From Pseudomonas sp. CBZ-4 (GTDB taxonomy: Bacteria > Pseudomonadota > Gammaproteobacteria > Pseudomonadales > Pseudomonadaceae): a stretch of 35,795 nt of DNA. The notes beneath the pieces are model-generated. The model saw only the letters and a list, made by a program, of their open reading frames with translations. It did not search any database and was not told where the DNA came from. Positions within the stretch are counted from its first letter, which is position 1; every line of letters begins with the position of its first letter. The stretch covers positions 1 through 35,795 of the forward strand of contig NZ_ANNV01000103.1 of NCBI RefSeq assembly GCF_000346755.1, given 5' to 3'. The position numbers were made by a program, and so were the translations under genes. Shown here piece by piece: positions 8,534-16,031 of the stretch.

Positions 8534-8561
8534 ATCCTATGCAGAATGTGCAGCTTGTCAA
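8534..8561 (-). promoter_or_regulatory. Candidate promoter of the gin-thyA operon
   Basis: Reading leftward: TTGACA (complement of 8556-8561), 16-bp spacer, TAGGAT (complement of 8534-8539). A transcript starting near 8527 would have a short leader of about 20 bases containing AAGGGG (8514-8519) and GTG at 8507. The sequence lies inside the island between the thyA junction and ginA, so the element carries its own promoter. Unverified prediction. Confidence 0.45.
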
Positions 8562-8595
8562 GGTCAAGATAAAGTCGCATGAAGGATAAATTTTT

Positions 8596-9195
8596 TTAGG
8601 CGAGGAAGTCGTACTGTGCGCTTTTTCCTACGTCCGATAAAAGGAACACGTCGGAGCTGCGGATATACAGCTGCATCGACAGGTGACCGTCATGCACGAA
8701 GGCCTGGTACAGCAGGTGGCACGGCGGCAGGGCTTGCTTGCCGTTGCGCGCGTTTTCCTGGGGGCTCTTGGTTTCGTCGGGCAGGTACTCGACGTTCCAG
8801 CCGTGGAACAGGATGCGGCGGCTGTTGGGGTTGGTCTTCAACGTCTCGACCATGTAGTCGATCTGGTTGATCTTGCCGCCGTCCTTGGTGGGCCAGGCGG
8901 TCCACTGCTCGCCGTACACCGGGCCGAGGTCACCGTCTTCGGTGGCCCATTCGTCCCAGATCTTCACGCCGTTTTCGTTCAGCCACTTGATGTTGGTGTT
9001 GCCGCTCAACATCCAGATCAGTTCGTTGGCGATGCTTTTGAAGTGAAGCTTCTTGGTGGTCAACAGCGGGAAGCCGTCGGCCAAGTTATGCCGATACTGA
9101 CGGGCGAACACGGCCTTGGTGCCGGTGCCGGTGCGGTCGCCCTTGGTCAGGCCATTGGTCACGACGTCGTTCAGTAGTTCGAGATATTGCTTCAT
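8596..9195 (-). pseudogene. thyA: Host thymidylate synthase, 5' fragment cut by the island
   Basis: Codons 1-185 encode a normal Pseudomonas ThyA, including KGDRTGTGT and the active-site Cys159 (LPPCHLLYQ). The match stops right after RSSDVFL, where every ThyA continues GLPYN; the last 14 codons ([14 protein letters not shown]) come from island DNA and end at TAA. Missing are the dUMP-binding Asn of LPFN/LPYN, the HxY motif and the whole C-terminus, so the product cannot be active, and with about 199 of roughly 277 residues it is a truncated pseudogene. The break falls in the most conserved phosphate-binding segment (RSCDVFLGLPFN in E. coli). It follows lgt after 54 bp, in the order usual for Pseudomonas. 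The 3' remainder should lie at the other island end, beyond position 1. Confidence 0.95.
8603..8646. other. Candidate island end / attachment-site core
   Basis: The thyA/island junction. Three 5-bp arms of the same word lie here in alternating orientation: AGGAA at 8603-8607, TTCCT at 8625-8629 and AGGAA at 8642-8646. The last lies on the thyA side, at codons 184-185. Inverted arms around a short spacer are usual for tyrosine-recombinase core sites, so 8625-8646 may be the crossover region. The matching far-end site is outside the window, so the repeat cannot be confirmed here. Confidence 0.4.
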
Positions 9196-9249
9196 TTAAG
9201 TACCCGTATCGTTGAAGCCGAGGCTGCTCGACAGCCTCGGCATTCGAAT

Positions 9250-10062
9250 TTAAAGCGTCGCGTTTTTCAGCGGTTGCGGACGGTTGTACGCCCACCACAG
9301 CAGGCCCAGCCCGACCAGGATCATCGGAATGCTCAGCACCTGCCCCATGGTCAACCAGCCCCACGCCAGGTAGCCCAGTTGTGCATCCGGCACCCGCACG
9401 AATTCGACGATGAAACGGAAGATCCCGTAGAACAGCGCGAACATGCCCGACACGGCCATGGTTGGGCGTGGCTTGCGCGAGAAAATGTAGAGGATAAGGA
9501 ACAGCGCCACACCTTCCAACGCAAACTGGTAGAGCTGCGACGGATGGCGCGGCAGTTGCGCCGGGTCGCTGAACGGTGGGAACACCATCGCCCATGGCAC
9601 GTCGGTCGGCTTGCCCCACAACTCGGCGTTGATGAAGTTGCCGATGCGCCCGGCGCCCAGGCCGATTGGCACCAGCGGCGCGACGAAGTCCATCAGTTGG
9701 AAGAACGACTTGCCGTTGCGACGGCCGACCCACCAGGCAGCGATCATCACGCCGATAAACCCGCCGTGGAACGCCATGCCGCCCTTCCACACTTCGAAGA
9801 TCAGCGTTGGATTGGCGATGTACGCCGACAGATCGTAGAACAACACGTAGCCGAGTCGCCCGCCGACGATCACCCCCATCGACAGCCAGAAGACCATGTC
9901 GGAGAGTTTCTCCTTGGTCCAGGTCGGGTCGAAACGGTTCAGGCGCCGGGAGGCCAGCAGCCAGGCGCCGCCGATGCCGATCAGGTACATCAACCCGTAC
10001 CAGTGGATTTTCAGCGGACCGATGGCCAGGGCCACCGGGTCGATCTGCGGGTAAGGCAGCAT
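9250..10062 (-). CDS. lgt: Prolipoprotein diacylglyceryl transferase
   Basis: Inner-membrane enzyme (270 aa) that moves diacylglyceryl from phosphatidylglycerol to the lipobox Cys of prolipoproteins, the first step of lipoprotein maturation. The Lgt signatures are present: AFHGGFIG, the [17 protein letters not shown] motif with the essential Arg and Asn, and RHPSQLYQ. About seven hydrophobic segments are visible. The start at 10062 has GAGGAG five bases upstream. It lies upstream of thyA in the same direction, so before the island arrived it was co-transcribed with thyA; now its transcript runs toward the gin operon. Confidence 0.96.
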   Translation of the reverse strand: MLPYPQIDPVALAIGPLKIHWYGLMYLIGIGGAWLLASRRLNRFDPTWTKEKLSDMVFWLSMGVIVGGRLGYVLFYDLSAYIANPTLIFEVWKGGMAFHGGFIGVMIAAWWVGRRNGKSFFQLMDFVAPLVPIGLGAGRIGNFINAELWGKPTDVPWAMVFPPFSDPAQLPRHPSQLYQFALEGVALFLILYIFSRKPRPTMAVSGMFALFYGIFRFIVEFVRVPDAQLGYLAWGWLTMGQVLSIPMILVGLGLLWWAYNRPQPLKNATL

Positions 10063-10127
10063 TGCGACTCCTCGTTAAATCATTCGTTATGGCGCCCGGA
10101 CCATGCCGGGCTGCGATTAAGCCTGCG

Positions 10128-10910
10128 TTACAGCAAAAAATTCAAACCGACGCAAAACAGCAAAGCGGCAAACAGCCGCTTGAGCAAACGCGGCGACAAC
10201 CTGTGCGCCAGGCGCGCGCCGAAGCGGGCAAACACCATGCTGGTCAGGGCAATGCCCAGCAGCGCCGGCAAATACACGAACCCTAGACTATGAGCGGGCA
10301 GCAGCGGGTCATGCCAGCCCAGAATCATGAAACTTAATGCACTTGCCAGGGCGATCGGCAGGCCGCACGCCGAGGACGTGGCTACCGCCTGCTGCATCGG
10401 CACGCTGCGCCAGGTCAAGAACGGTACGGTCAGCGAACCGCCGCCAATGCCGAAAATCGCCGAAGCCCAGCCGATCACCGTGCCGGCCAGGGTCAAGCCG
10501 AGCTTGCCGGGCACCGTGCGGCTGGCCTTGGGCTTGACCTCCAGGGCCAGTTGCAGGGCGATCACCAGGGCAAATACACCGATGACCTTCTGCAAGTGCG
10601 GGCCGGAGATCGCCTCGGCCGTCAGCGCGCCGAAACCGGCGCCGATGAGGATGCCCGCGGTCATCCACACGAAGATCGGCCAACGCACCGCGCCACGCCG
10701 GTGGTGCTCACGCACAGCATTGATCGAGGTAAAGATGATGGTCGCCAGGGACGTGCCCACGGCCAAATGGGTCAGCACCTGCGGGTCGAAGCCCTGCAAG
10801 GTGAAGCTGAACACCAGCACCGGTACGATGATGATGCCGCCGCCCACGCCAAACAGCCCGGCGAGTACGCCTGCACAGGCGCCCAGCGCCAAATACAGCA
10901 AAAATTCCAT
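10128..10910 (-). CDS. TauE/SafE (YfcA-type) family membrane permease
   Basis: Integral membrane protein of 260 aa from the TauE/SafE family of putative sulfite/organosulfonate or other anion exporters. The internal duplication typical of the family is clear: GLFGVGGGIIIVPVLVF near the N-terminus and AIFGIGGGSLTVPFLTW in the second half. About eight hydrophobic segments can be counted. It lies 65 bp upstream of lgt in the same direction and may be co-transcribed. The substrate cannot be inferred from sequence. The start at 10910 begins a good amphipathic membrane segment. Confidence 0.88.
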   Translation of the reverse strand: MEFLLYLALGACAGVLAGLFGVGGGIIIVPVLVFSFTLQGFDPQVLTHLAVGTSLATIIFTSINAVREHHRRGAVRWPIFVWMTAGILIGAGFGALTAEAISGPHLQKVIGVFALVIALQLALEVKPKASRTVPGKLGLTLAGTVIGWASAIFGIGGGSLTVPFLTWRSVPMQQAVATSSACGLPIALASALSFMILGWHDPLLPAHSLGFVYLPALLGIALTSMVFARFGARLAHRLSPRLLKRLFAALLFCVGLNFLL

Positions 10911-11030
10911 GGGAGCCCCCCGAACAAGTCCGGCATGTTAACGGATGGAAGGCATACGACCCAACTGGTGACGATGGAACGCCGCTGCTTGAGTGCGTAG
11001 AGTGGCAAAAAACACAAAAGGGATCGCCTG

Positions 11031-11777
11031 ATGTGCCTGATTGTTTTCGCCTGGCGGCCGGGGCATGCCCAGCCGCTGATCGTCGCGGCCAACCGTGATG
11101 AGTTCTACGCCCGCCCCAGCCTGCCGCTGGCCCAGTGGCCGGATGCGCCCGAGGTCTACGCCGGCCGTGATCAGGAAGCCGGTGGTACCTGGCTGGGGGT
11201 GAATGCCGATGGGCGCTTTGCCGCCCTGACCAACATCCGCGACCCGCACCAGCCGCCAGCGCGCAAGTCCCGCGGGGAACTGGTGGCGCGCTTTCTCAAT
11301 GGAACCCTGCCGATTGACGAGTATTTAGCCGACGTTAACGGCCGTTCGATTGAATATGCCGGGTTTAACCTGCTGGTGGGTACGCGGGATGAGTTGTGGC
11401 ATTACAACGCCAATCAGACAGAGCCGACGCGATTGCAGGCCGGGGTGTATGGGTTGTCGAATGCCGGGCTGGATACGCCGTGGCCCAAGTTGCTCAAGGC
11501 CAAGGCGGCGTTGAGTGCGCTGCTGGATGATCCGCAACCGGAGGCGTTGCTGGAGATTTTGAGTGACCCGCTGACAGCGCCGTTTGCAGACTTGCCGGAT
11601 ACCGGCGTGGGGTTGGCGACGGAGAGCCTGTTATCCAGTGTGTTTATCGCCAGCCCCAGTTATGGGACGCGGGCGAGTACGGCGTTGATTGTGCATGCCG
11701 ACGGGACGCGAAGGATGGTGGAGCGCAGTTTTGGGCCACATGGTGGGCGGCTCGGCGAGGTTGAACTGAGGATCTAG
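11031..11777 (+). CDS. NRDE (TANGO2-like) family protein
   Basis: 248-aa cytoplasmic protein of the NRDE family, named for the motif seen here as AANRDEFYARP at residues 19-29. It starts MCLIVFAW with Cys at position 2, as is usual for the family, and has GGTWLGVN, AALTNIRDP and SRGELV blocks. The fold resembles N-terminal-nucleophile hydrolases with Cys2 as candidate nucleophile. Eukaryotic TANGO2 relatives are linked to heme and lipid handling; the bacterial role is unsettled. AAGGGA precedes the ATG. It diverges from the permease gene and converges on ptsP, with a REP pair between the two stop codons. Confidence 0.85.
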   Translation: MCLIVFAWRPGHAQPLIVAANRDEFYARPSLPLAQWPDAPEVYAGRDQEAGGTWLGVNADGRFAALTNIRDPHQPPARKSRGELVARFLNGTLPIDEYLADVNGRSIEYAGFNLLVGTRDELWHYNANQTEPTRLQAGVYGLSNAGLDTPWPKLLKAKAALSALLDDPQPEALLEILSDPLTAPFADLPDTGVGLATESLLSSVFIASPSYGTRASTALIVHADGTRRMVERSFGPHGGRLGEVELRI

Positions 11778-11797
11778 CGGTGTTTGGGCTGGCGCTG

Positions 11798-11868
11798 TCG
11801 CAGGCAAGCCAGCTCCCACAGTTTGATTTGTGAACACAGTCAAATGTGGGAGCTGGCTTGCCTGCGAT
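11798..11868. repeat. REP inverted pair (REPIN)
   Basis: Two REP units in inverted orientation (TCGCAGGCAAGCCAGCTCCC and its complement) around a 24-bp spacer, between the converging NRDE and ptsP genes. The long stem may attenuate or protect the two transcripts. Confidence 0.9.
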
Positions 11869-11882
11869 GAAGGCGACTCGGT

Positions 11883-14162
11883 CTAAAGGGTTTTCGCAGA
11901 GGCCGGGTTGATCATCCGCGTCAGCCCCAGGTTCTTCAGCGCCAACTGCAACGAGCTGTGGATAACTTGCGGGTTGTCGATGGTCATCAACTCCGCCAGC
12001 AGATCCTTGGCCATGCCCAGATCCACCTGGCGCAGCATCCACTTCACCTTTGGCAAGTTGGTGGCGTTCATCGACAGGCTGTCAAAGCCCATCGCCATCA
12101 GCAGCACCGCCGCCGCCGGGTCGCCGGCCATTTCACCGCAGATGCTCACCGGCTTGCCTTCGGCATGGGCGTCGCGCACCACGTGTTGCAGGGCTTGCAG
12201 TACTGCCGGGTGCAGGTAGTCGTAGAGGTCGGCCACCCGTGGGTTGTTACGGTCCACGGCCAGCAGGTATTGGGTCAGGTCGTTGGAGCCCACCGAGAGG
12301 AAGTCCACCTGGCGTGCCAGCTCTTTAGCCTGGTACACCGCCGCCGGGATTTCGATCATCACGCCAATCGGCGGCATCGGTACGTCGGCGCCTTCGTCGC
12401 GCACTTCGCCCCAGGCGCGGTGAATGAGGTGCAGCGCCTCTTCCAGCTCATGGGTGCCGGAGATCATCGGCAGCAGGATGCGCAGGTTGTTCAGGCCTTC
12501 GCTGGCCTTGAGCATGGCGCGGGTTTGGACGAGGAAAATTTCAGGGTGGTCGAGGGTCACGCGGATGCCGCGCCAGCCGAGGAAGGGGTTGTCTTCCTTG
12601 ATCGGGAAATACGACAGTGACTTGTCGCCGCCGATATCCAGGCTGCGCATGGTCACCGGTAACGGGTGGAAGGCCTGCAGTTGCTCGCGATAAATCGCCA
12701 GCTGCTCCTTCTCGCTCGGGAAACGCTGGTTGATCATGAACGGCACTTCGGTGCGGTACAACCCCACCCCTTCGGCGCCGCGCTGCTGCGCGCGGGCTAC
12801 ATCGGCAAGCAGGCCGGTGTTGACCAGCAGCGGCACGCGATGGCCGTCGGTGGTCACGCACGGCAGTTCGCGCAATGAATCCAGGCCCAGGGCCAGTTGT
12901 TTCTCTTCTTCCACCACTTCGGCGTATTGCTTGCGCAGCACGTCGCTGGGGTTGGTAAAGACTTCGCCGCGATGGCCATCGACGATCATGTCGATGCCAT
13001 CGACCTTGGCGTACGGCAGGTCCACCAGGCCCATCACCGTCGGGATGCCCATGGCCCGGGCCAGGATCGCGACGTGGGAGTTGCCCGAGCCGAGTACCGA
13101 GACCAGGCCCACCAGCTTGCCTTCCGGCACTTCGCCCAGCTGGGTGGCCGTCAGTTCTTCACTGACCAGAATGGTGTTGTCAGGGAAGACCATGTTGGTG
13201 GTGCGGTCTTCCTGCAAGTAGGCCAACAGGCGGCGACCGAGGTCGCGCACATCCGAGGCGCGCTCGCGCAGGTAGTCGTCGTCCATCATTTCGAAGCGGT
13301 TGACGTGATCGGTGACCACCTGGCGCAACGCGCCCTGGGCCCACTGGCCGGTCTTGATCACGGTCTTGACTTCGTTACCCAGGGACGCGTCGTCGAGCAT
13401 CATCTGGTACACGTCGAACAGCGCACGCTCTTCGGGGCGCAGCTGGGTGGCCAGCTTGTTCGACAGGTTGCGCATGTCGGCGCGCACGCCTTCAAGGGCA
13501 GTCTTGAACAGTTTGATTTCGGCGTCGATGTCTTTGACGGTCTTGTCCGGCACCACATCCAGGTCCGCCGGCGGCAACATGACCACCGCCGTGCCGACCG
13601 CCGCACCCGGCGAACCGGGCACGCCGACAAACTTGGCTTCCTGGATGCCCTTGCCCTCGCGCCCCAGGCCGCGAATCGAGCCGGTGGCCTCGGCGTGGGC
13701 GATAACGCCGGCGAGCTGCGCGCTCATGGTCACGAGGAAGGCTTCTTCACCTTCGTCGAACTGGCGGCGTTCTTTCTGCTGGATGACCAACACCCCGACA
13801 ACACGGCGGTGGTGAATGATCGGCGCACCGAGGAACGAGGCGTAACGCTCTTCGCCGGTTTCGGCAAAGTAGCGGTAACGCGGGTGATCGGCCGCGTTTT
13901 CGAGGTTCAGGGGTTCTTCACGCGTCCCCACCAGGCCCACCAGACCTTCATTGGGCGCCATGCTGACTTTGCCGATGGAGCGCTTGTTCAAGCCCTCCGT
14001 GGCCATCAGCACAAAACGGTTGGTCTCGGGATCCAGCAGGTAAACCGAGCAGACCTGGCTGCCCATGGCTTCCTTGACGCGCAACACAATAATCCCCAAC
14101 GCCGCCTTGAGATCCTTGGCGGAGTTAACTTCCTGGACGATCTTGCGCAGCGTATTGAGCAT
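11883..14162 (-). CDS. ptsP: Phosphoenolpyruvate-protein phosphotransferase PtsP (EI-Ntr)
   Basis: First enzyme of the nitrogen PTS (759 aa): autophosphorylates from PEP and passes phosphate to NPr, which phosphorylates EIIA-Ntr. Domains: an N-terminal GAF sensor (about residues 1-155, with VCSVYLLD and RVVGVLVIQQ), the EI N-terminal and swivelling domains with the phospho-His near residue 363 in GSGNSHVAILARAMG, and the PEP-binding TIM barrel (GVGLYRTEVPFM, SLDIGGDK, SICGEMAGDP). Length is as expected for PtsP. It lies 22 bp downstream of rppH in the same operon, an order also known from E. coli. In pseudomonads PtsP affects virulence factors and storage polymers as well as nitrogen sensing. 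Confidence 0.96.
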   Translation of the reverse strand: MLNTLRKIVQEVNSAKDLKAALGIIVLRVKEAMGSQVCSVYLLDPETNRFVLMATEGLNKRSIGKVSMAPNEGLVGLVGTREEPLNLENAADHPRYRYFAETGEERYASFLGAPIIHHRRVVGVLVIQQKERRQFDEGEEAFLVTMSAQLAGVIAHAEATGSIRGLGREGKGIQEAKFVGVPGSPGAAVGTAVVMLPPADLDVVPDKTVKDIDAEIKLFKTALEGVRADMRNLSNKLATQLRPEERALFDVYQMMLDDASLGNEVKTVIKTGQWAQGALRQVVTDHVNRFEMMDDDYLRERASDVRDLGRRLLAYLQEDRTTNMVFPDNTILVSEELTATQLGEVPEGKLVGLVSVLGSGNSHVAILARAMGIPTVMGLVDLPYAKVDGIDMIVDGHRGEVFTNPSDVLRKQYAEVVEEEKQLALGLDSLRELPCVTTDGHRVPLLVNTGLLADVARAQQRGAEGVGLYRTEVPFMINQRFPSEKEQLAIYREQLQAFHPLPVTMRSLDIGGDKSLSYFPIKEDNPFLGWRGIRVTLDHPEIFLVQTRAMLKASEGLNNLRILLPMISGTHELEEALHLIHRAWGEVRDEGADVPMPPIGVMIEIPAAVYQAKELARQVDFLSVGSNDLTQYLLAVDRNNPRVADLYDYLHPAVLQALQHVVRDAHAEGKPVSICGEMAGDPAAAVLLMAMGFDSLSMNATNLPKVKWMLRQVDLGMAKDLLAELMTIDNPQVIHSSLQLALKNLGLTRMINPASAKTL

Positions 14163-14184
14163 GGCTCGGGGTCGAACTCCGTCG

Positions 14185-14664
14185 TCAGTCGCGCGCTAAA
14201 AGGCGCGGGGCAAGCTCTTTGAGAGCGCGACGATAAACTTCGCGCTTGAATGTCACCACCTGGCCCAACGGGTACCAATAGCTGACCCAGCGCCAGCCAT
14301 CGAACTCCGGTTTACCGGTCAAATCCATCCGCACCCGCTGCTCGTTGGAGATCAGGCGCAGGAGAAACCATTTCTGCTTCTGGCCGATACACAGCGGTTG
14401 GCTGTGGGTACGCACCAGGCGTTGCGGTAAACGATAACGCAACCAGCCACGGGTGCAGGCCAGAATCTGTACATCTTCGCGCTCAAGGCCGACTTCTTCG
14501 TTCAACTCACGGTACAAGGCGTCTTCAGGGGTTTCGTCGGGGTTGATTCCACCTTGAGGAAACTGCCAGGCATCTTGGTTGATTCGGCGAGCCCATAGCA
14601 CCTGTCCGGCATCATTCGTAAGAATAATCCCGACATTAGGACGGAAACCATCGGGGTCGATCAC
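14185..14664 (-). CDS. rppH: RNA pyrophosphohydrolase RppH
   Basis: Nudix hydrolase (159 aa) that removes pyrophosphate from mRNA 5' ends, triggering RNase E decay. The Nudix box is complete: [20 protein letters not shown] followed by VGL. Conserved C-terminal blocks [11 protein letters not shown] and [14 protein letters not shown] are present. The frame is open to 14724, but the start is placed at GTG 14664 because family members begin at [16 protein letters not shown] and GAGG lies upstream. First gene of an rppH-ptsP operon, divergent from the HAD phosphatase gene at 14808. Confidence 0.95.
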   Translation of the reverse strand: MIDPDGFRPNVGIILTNDAGQVLWARRINQDAWQFPQGGINPDETPEDALYRELNEEVGLEREDVQILACTRGWLRYRLPQRLVRTHSQPLCIGQKQKWFLLRLISNEQRVRMDLTGKPEFDGWRWVSYWYPLGQVVTFKREVYRRALKELAPRLLARD

Positions 14665-14807
14665 GGCAACAACCTCGCAAACGCATGTCGCCGCATTGTT
14701 CCACAAAGGTTGTTGCAGCGGCAACGAGGCTTCTTACCTTATGTGCACTCTTGTGAAAAGACCGTATTCTGGACGCCTTTTTACAGACTTTTCAGCGAGT
14801 AACTGCA

Positions 14808-15464
14808 ATGCGCCTGGCTTTATTCGACTTGGACAACACCCTTCTCGGCGGTGACAGCGATCACGCGTGGGGCGATTACCTCTGTGAACGCGGGATTCTC
14901 GACCCCATCGCCTACAAGGCCCGCAACGACGAGTTCTACCAGGATTACCTGGCCGGCAAGCTGGACAACGCCGCGTACCTGAACTTCAGCCTGGAAATCC
15001 TCGGCCGCACCGAGATGGCCCAACTCGACGAGTGGCACCGCGACTTCATGCGCGACTGCATCGAGCCGCTGATGCTGCCCCGTGCCGTGGAACTGCTGGC
15101 CAAGCACCGCGCCGCCGGCGACACCCTGGTGATCATCACCGCCACCAACCGTTTCGTCACCGCGCCGATTGCCGCACGCCTGGGCGTGGAAACCCTGATC
15201 GCCACCGAGTGCGAGATGGACAACGGCCGCTACACCGGGCGCAGCACCGACGTGCCGTGCTTCCGTGAGGGCAAGGTGACGCGTTTGAATCGTTGGTTGG
15301 CAGAGACCGGGTTCAGCCTGGAAGACAGCTATTTCTATAGCGATTCGATGAATGACCTGCCGCTGTTGGAGCAGGTGACGCACCCCGTAGCGGTGGATCC
15401 GGATCCGAATCTGCGGGCGGAGGCGGAGAAGCGTGAGTGGCCGGTGATTACATTGCGCAGCTGA
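14808..15464 (+). CDS. HAD-IB family (SerB-like) phosphatase
   Basis: 218-aa soluble haloacid-dehalogenase hydrolase. Motif I is [10 protein letters not shown] (nucleophile Asp and acid/base Asp), motif II is IITATNRF, and the late motifs are GKVTRLNRW and [13 protein letters not shown]. The helical cap lies between motifs I and II, as in subclass IB enzymes that include phosphoserine phosphatase and some histidinol-phosphate phosphatases. Substrate not determinable by eye. It is transcribed away from rppH; an equivalent gene lies next to rppH in other pseudomonads. Confidence 0.88.
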   Translation: MRLALFDLDNTLLGGDSDHAWGDYLCERGILDPIAYKARNDEFYQDYLAGKLDNAAYLNFSLEILGRTEMAQLDEWHRDFMRDCIEPLMLPRAVELLAKHRAAGDTLVIITATNRFVTAPIAARLGVETLIATECEMDNGRYTGRSTDVPCFREGKVTRLNRWLAETGFSLEDSYFYSDSMNDLPLLEQVTHPVAVDPDPNLRAEAEKREWPVITLRS

Positions 15465-15467
15465 TGG

Positions 15468-15555
15468 CGCTATCGCAGGCAAGCCAGCTCCCACACTCGA
15501 CCGAGTTCCAACATGAGAATGAGGTCAAAAGGTGGGAGCTGGCTTGCCTGCGATG
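15468..15555. repeat. REP inverted pair (REPIN)
   Basis: Inverted REP units (GCTATCGCAGGCAAGCCAGC ... GGAGCTGGCTTGCCTGCGAT) with a spacer of about 40 bp, between the converging HAD phosphatase gene and the small membrane-protein gene. Confidence 0.9.
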
Positions 15556-15576
15556 CAGACGACTCGGTCTAGAGCC

Positions 15577-15990
15577 CTAAACCGGCTTGGCGCCCATGAG
15601 CCCCGCAATCGCCACAAACCCCACCAGGCTGACCACCGCCAGCACCAGGGTGAAATTCAAGCTACCACCCTCGCCCTTACGCAGACGATTAAGCCGCGCC
15701 ACCAACCAGAACCACGCCAGCGCCGCCACGGTGTAGAGCAGGCTGGAACCCAGAATCCACGTCTGCCCCAGCGGCCAGCCAACCAAATGCACCAGCCACC
15801 AGCCGGTAAACGGCATGCTGACCACGCAAACCCCCATCAACAACCACACAAACACCCACGGGCGCTGCACGGTGACCGCCGGGCCGGCGCTGCGTTTGCG
15901 CCAGGCCAGCAGCGCCAGGCCCAGGCCGCTGAGCAGCAGCAACACCGTCGCCGCGATGTGGATAACTTTCAGGGTGATCAGGGTTTCCAT
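15577..15990 (-). CDS. DUF2269-like small integral membrane protein
   Basis: 137 aa with four hydrophobic segments (ITLKVIHIAATVLLLLSGLG; VFVWLLMGVCVVSMPFTGWW; LGSSLLYTVAALAWFWLV; FTLVLAVVSLVGFVAIAGLM). The N-terminal KVIHIAAT pattern and overall size fit the DUF2269 group of predicted membrane proteins, some of which have a His in the first helix. No catalytic motif is visible. It is oriented like ilvA, 41 bp downstream, and could be read from the same transcript. Function unknown. Confidence 0.75.
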   Translation of the reverse strand: METLITLKVIHIAATVLLLLSGLGLALLAWRKRSAGPAVTVQRPWVFVWLLMGVCVVSMPFTGWWLVHLVGWPLGQTWILGSSLLYTVAALAWFWLVARLNRLRKGEGGSLNFTLVLAVVSLVGFVAIAGLMGAKPV

Positions 15991-16031
15991 CTCTCGTCTT
16001 CCTTAAAGGCCGCCCCAATCAGCGTAGTCGC

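Larger units (their letters stand above)
1..8641 (-). mobile_element. GInt-type genomic island (partial, gin end) inserted in host thyA
   Basis: A foreign segment that begins exactly where the host thyA coding sequence stops matching the ThyA family (after codon 185, near 8641) and continues past the left edge of the window. Its first four genes are three tyrosine recombinases and a small HTH/coiled-coil protein in one overlapping operon. This is the defining ginABCD module of GInts, islands described as gin operon + cargo + short AT-rich far end, integrating site-specifically between imperfect direct repeats. The operon is followed by a full-length thyA, two small unknown genes and structured repeats. 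Base composition is visibly lower in GC than the host DNA to the right and no REP element occurs here, whereas nine REP pairs occur in the remaining 27 kb. The far end is not in the window, so full size and cargo are unknown. Assignment to GInt rests on gene order and protein features, not on a database match. Confidence 0.8.

Noticed and set aside
11883..14222. Long open frames opposite ptsP (for example 441 aa on the + strand)
   Set aside because: Shadow of a high-GC gene; His/Ala/Gly/Val-rich, no family features, and the other strand encodes an unmistakable PtsP.
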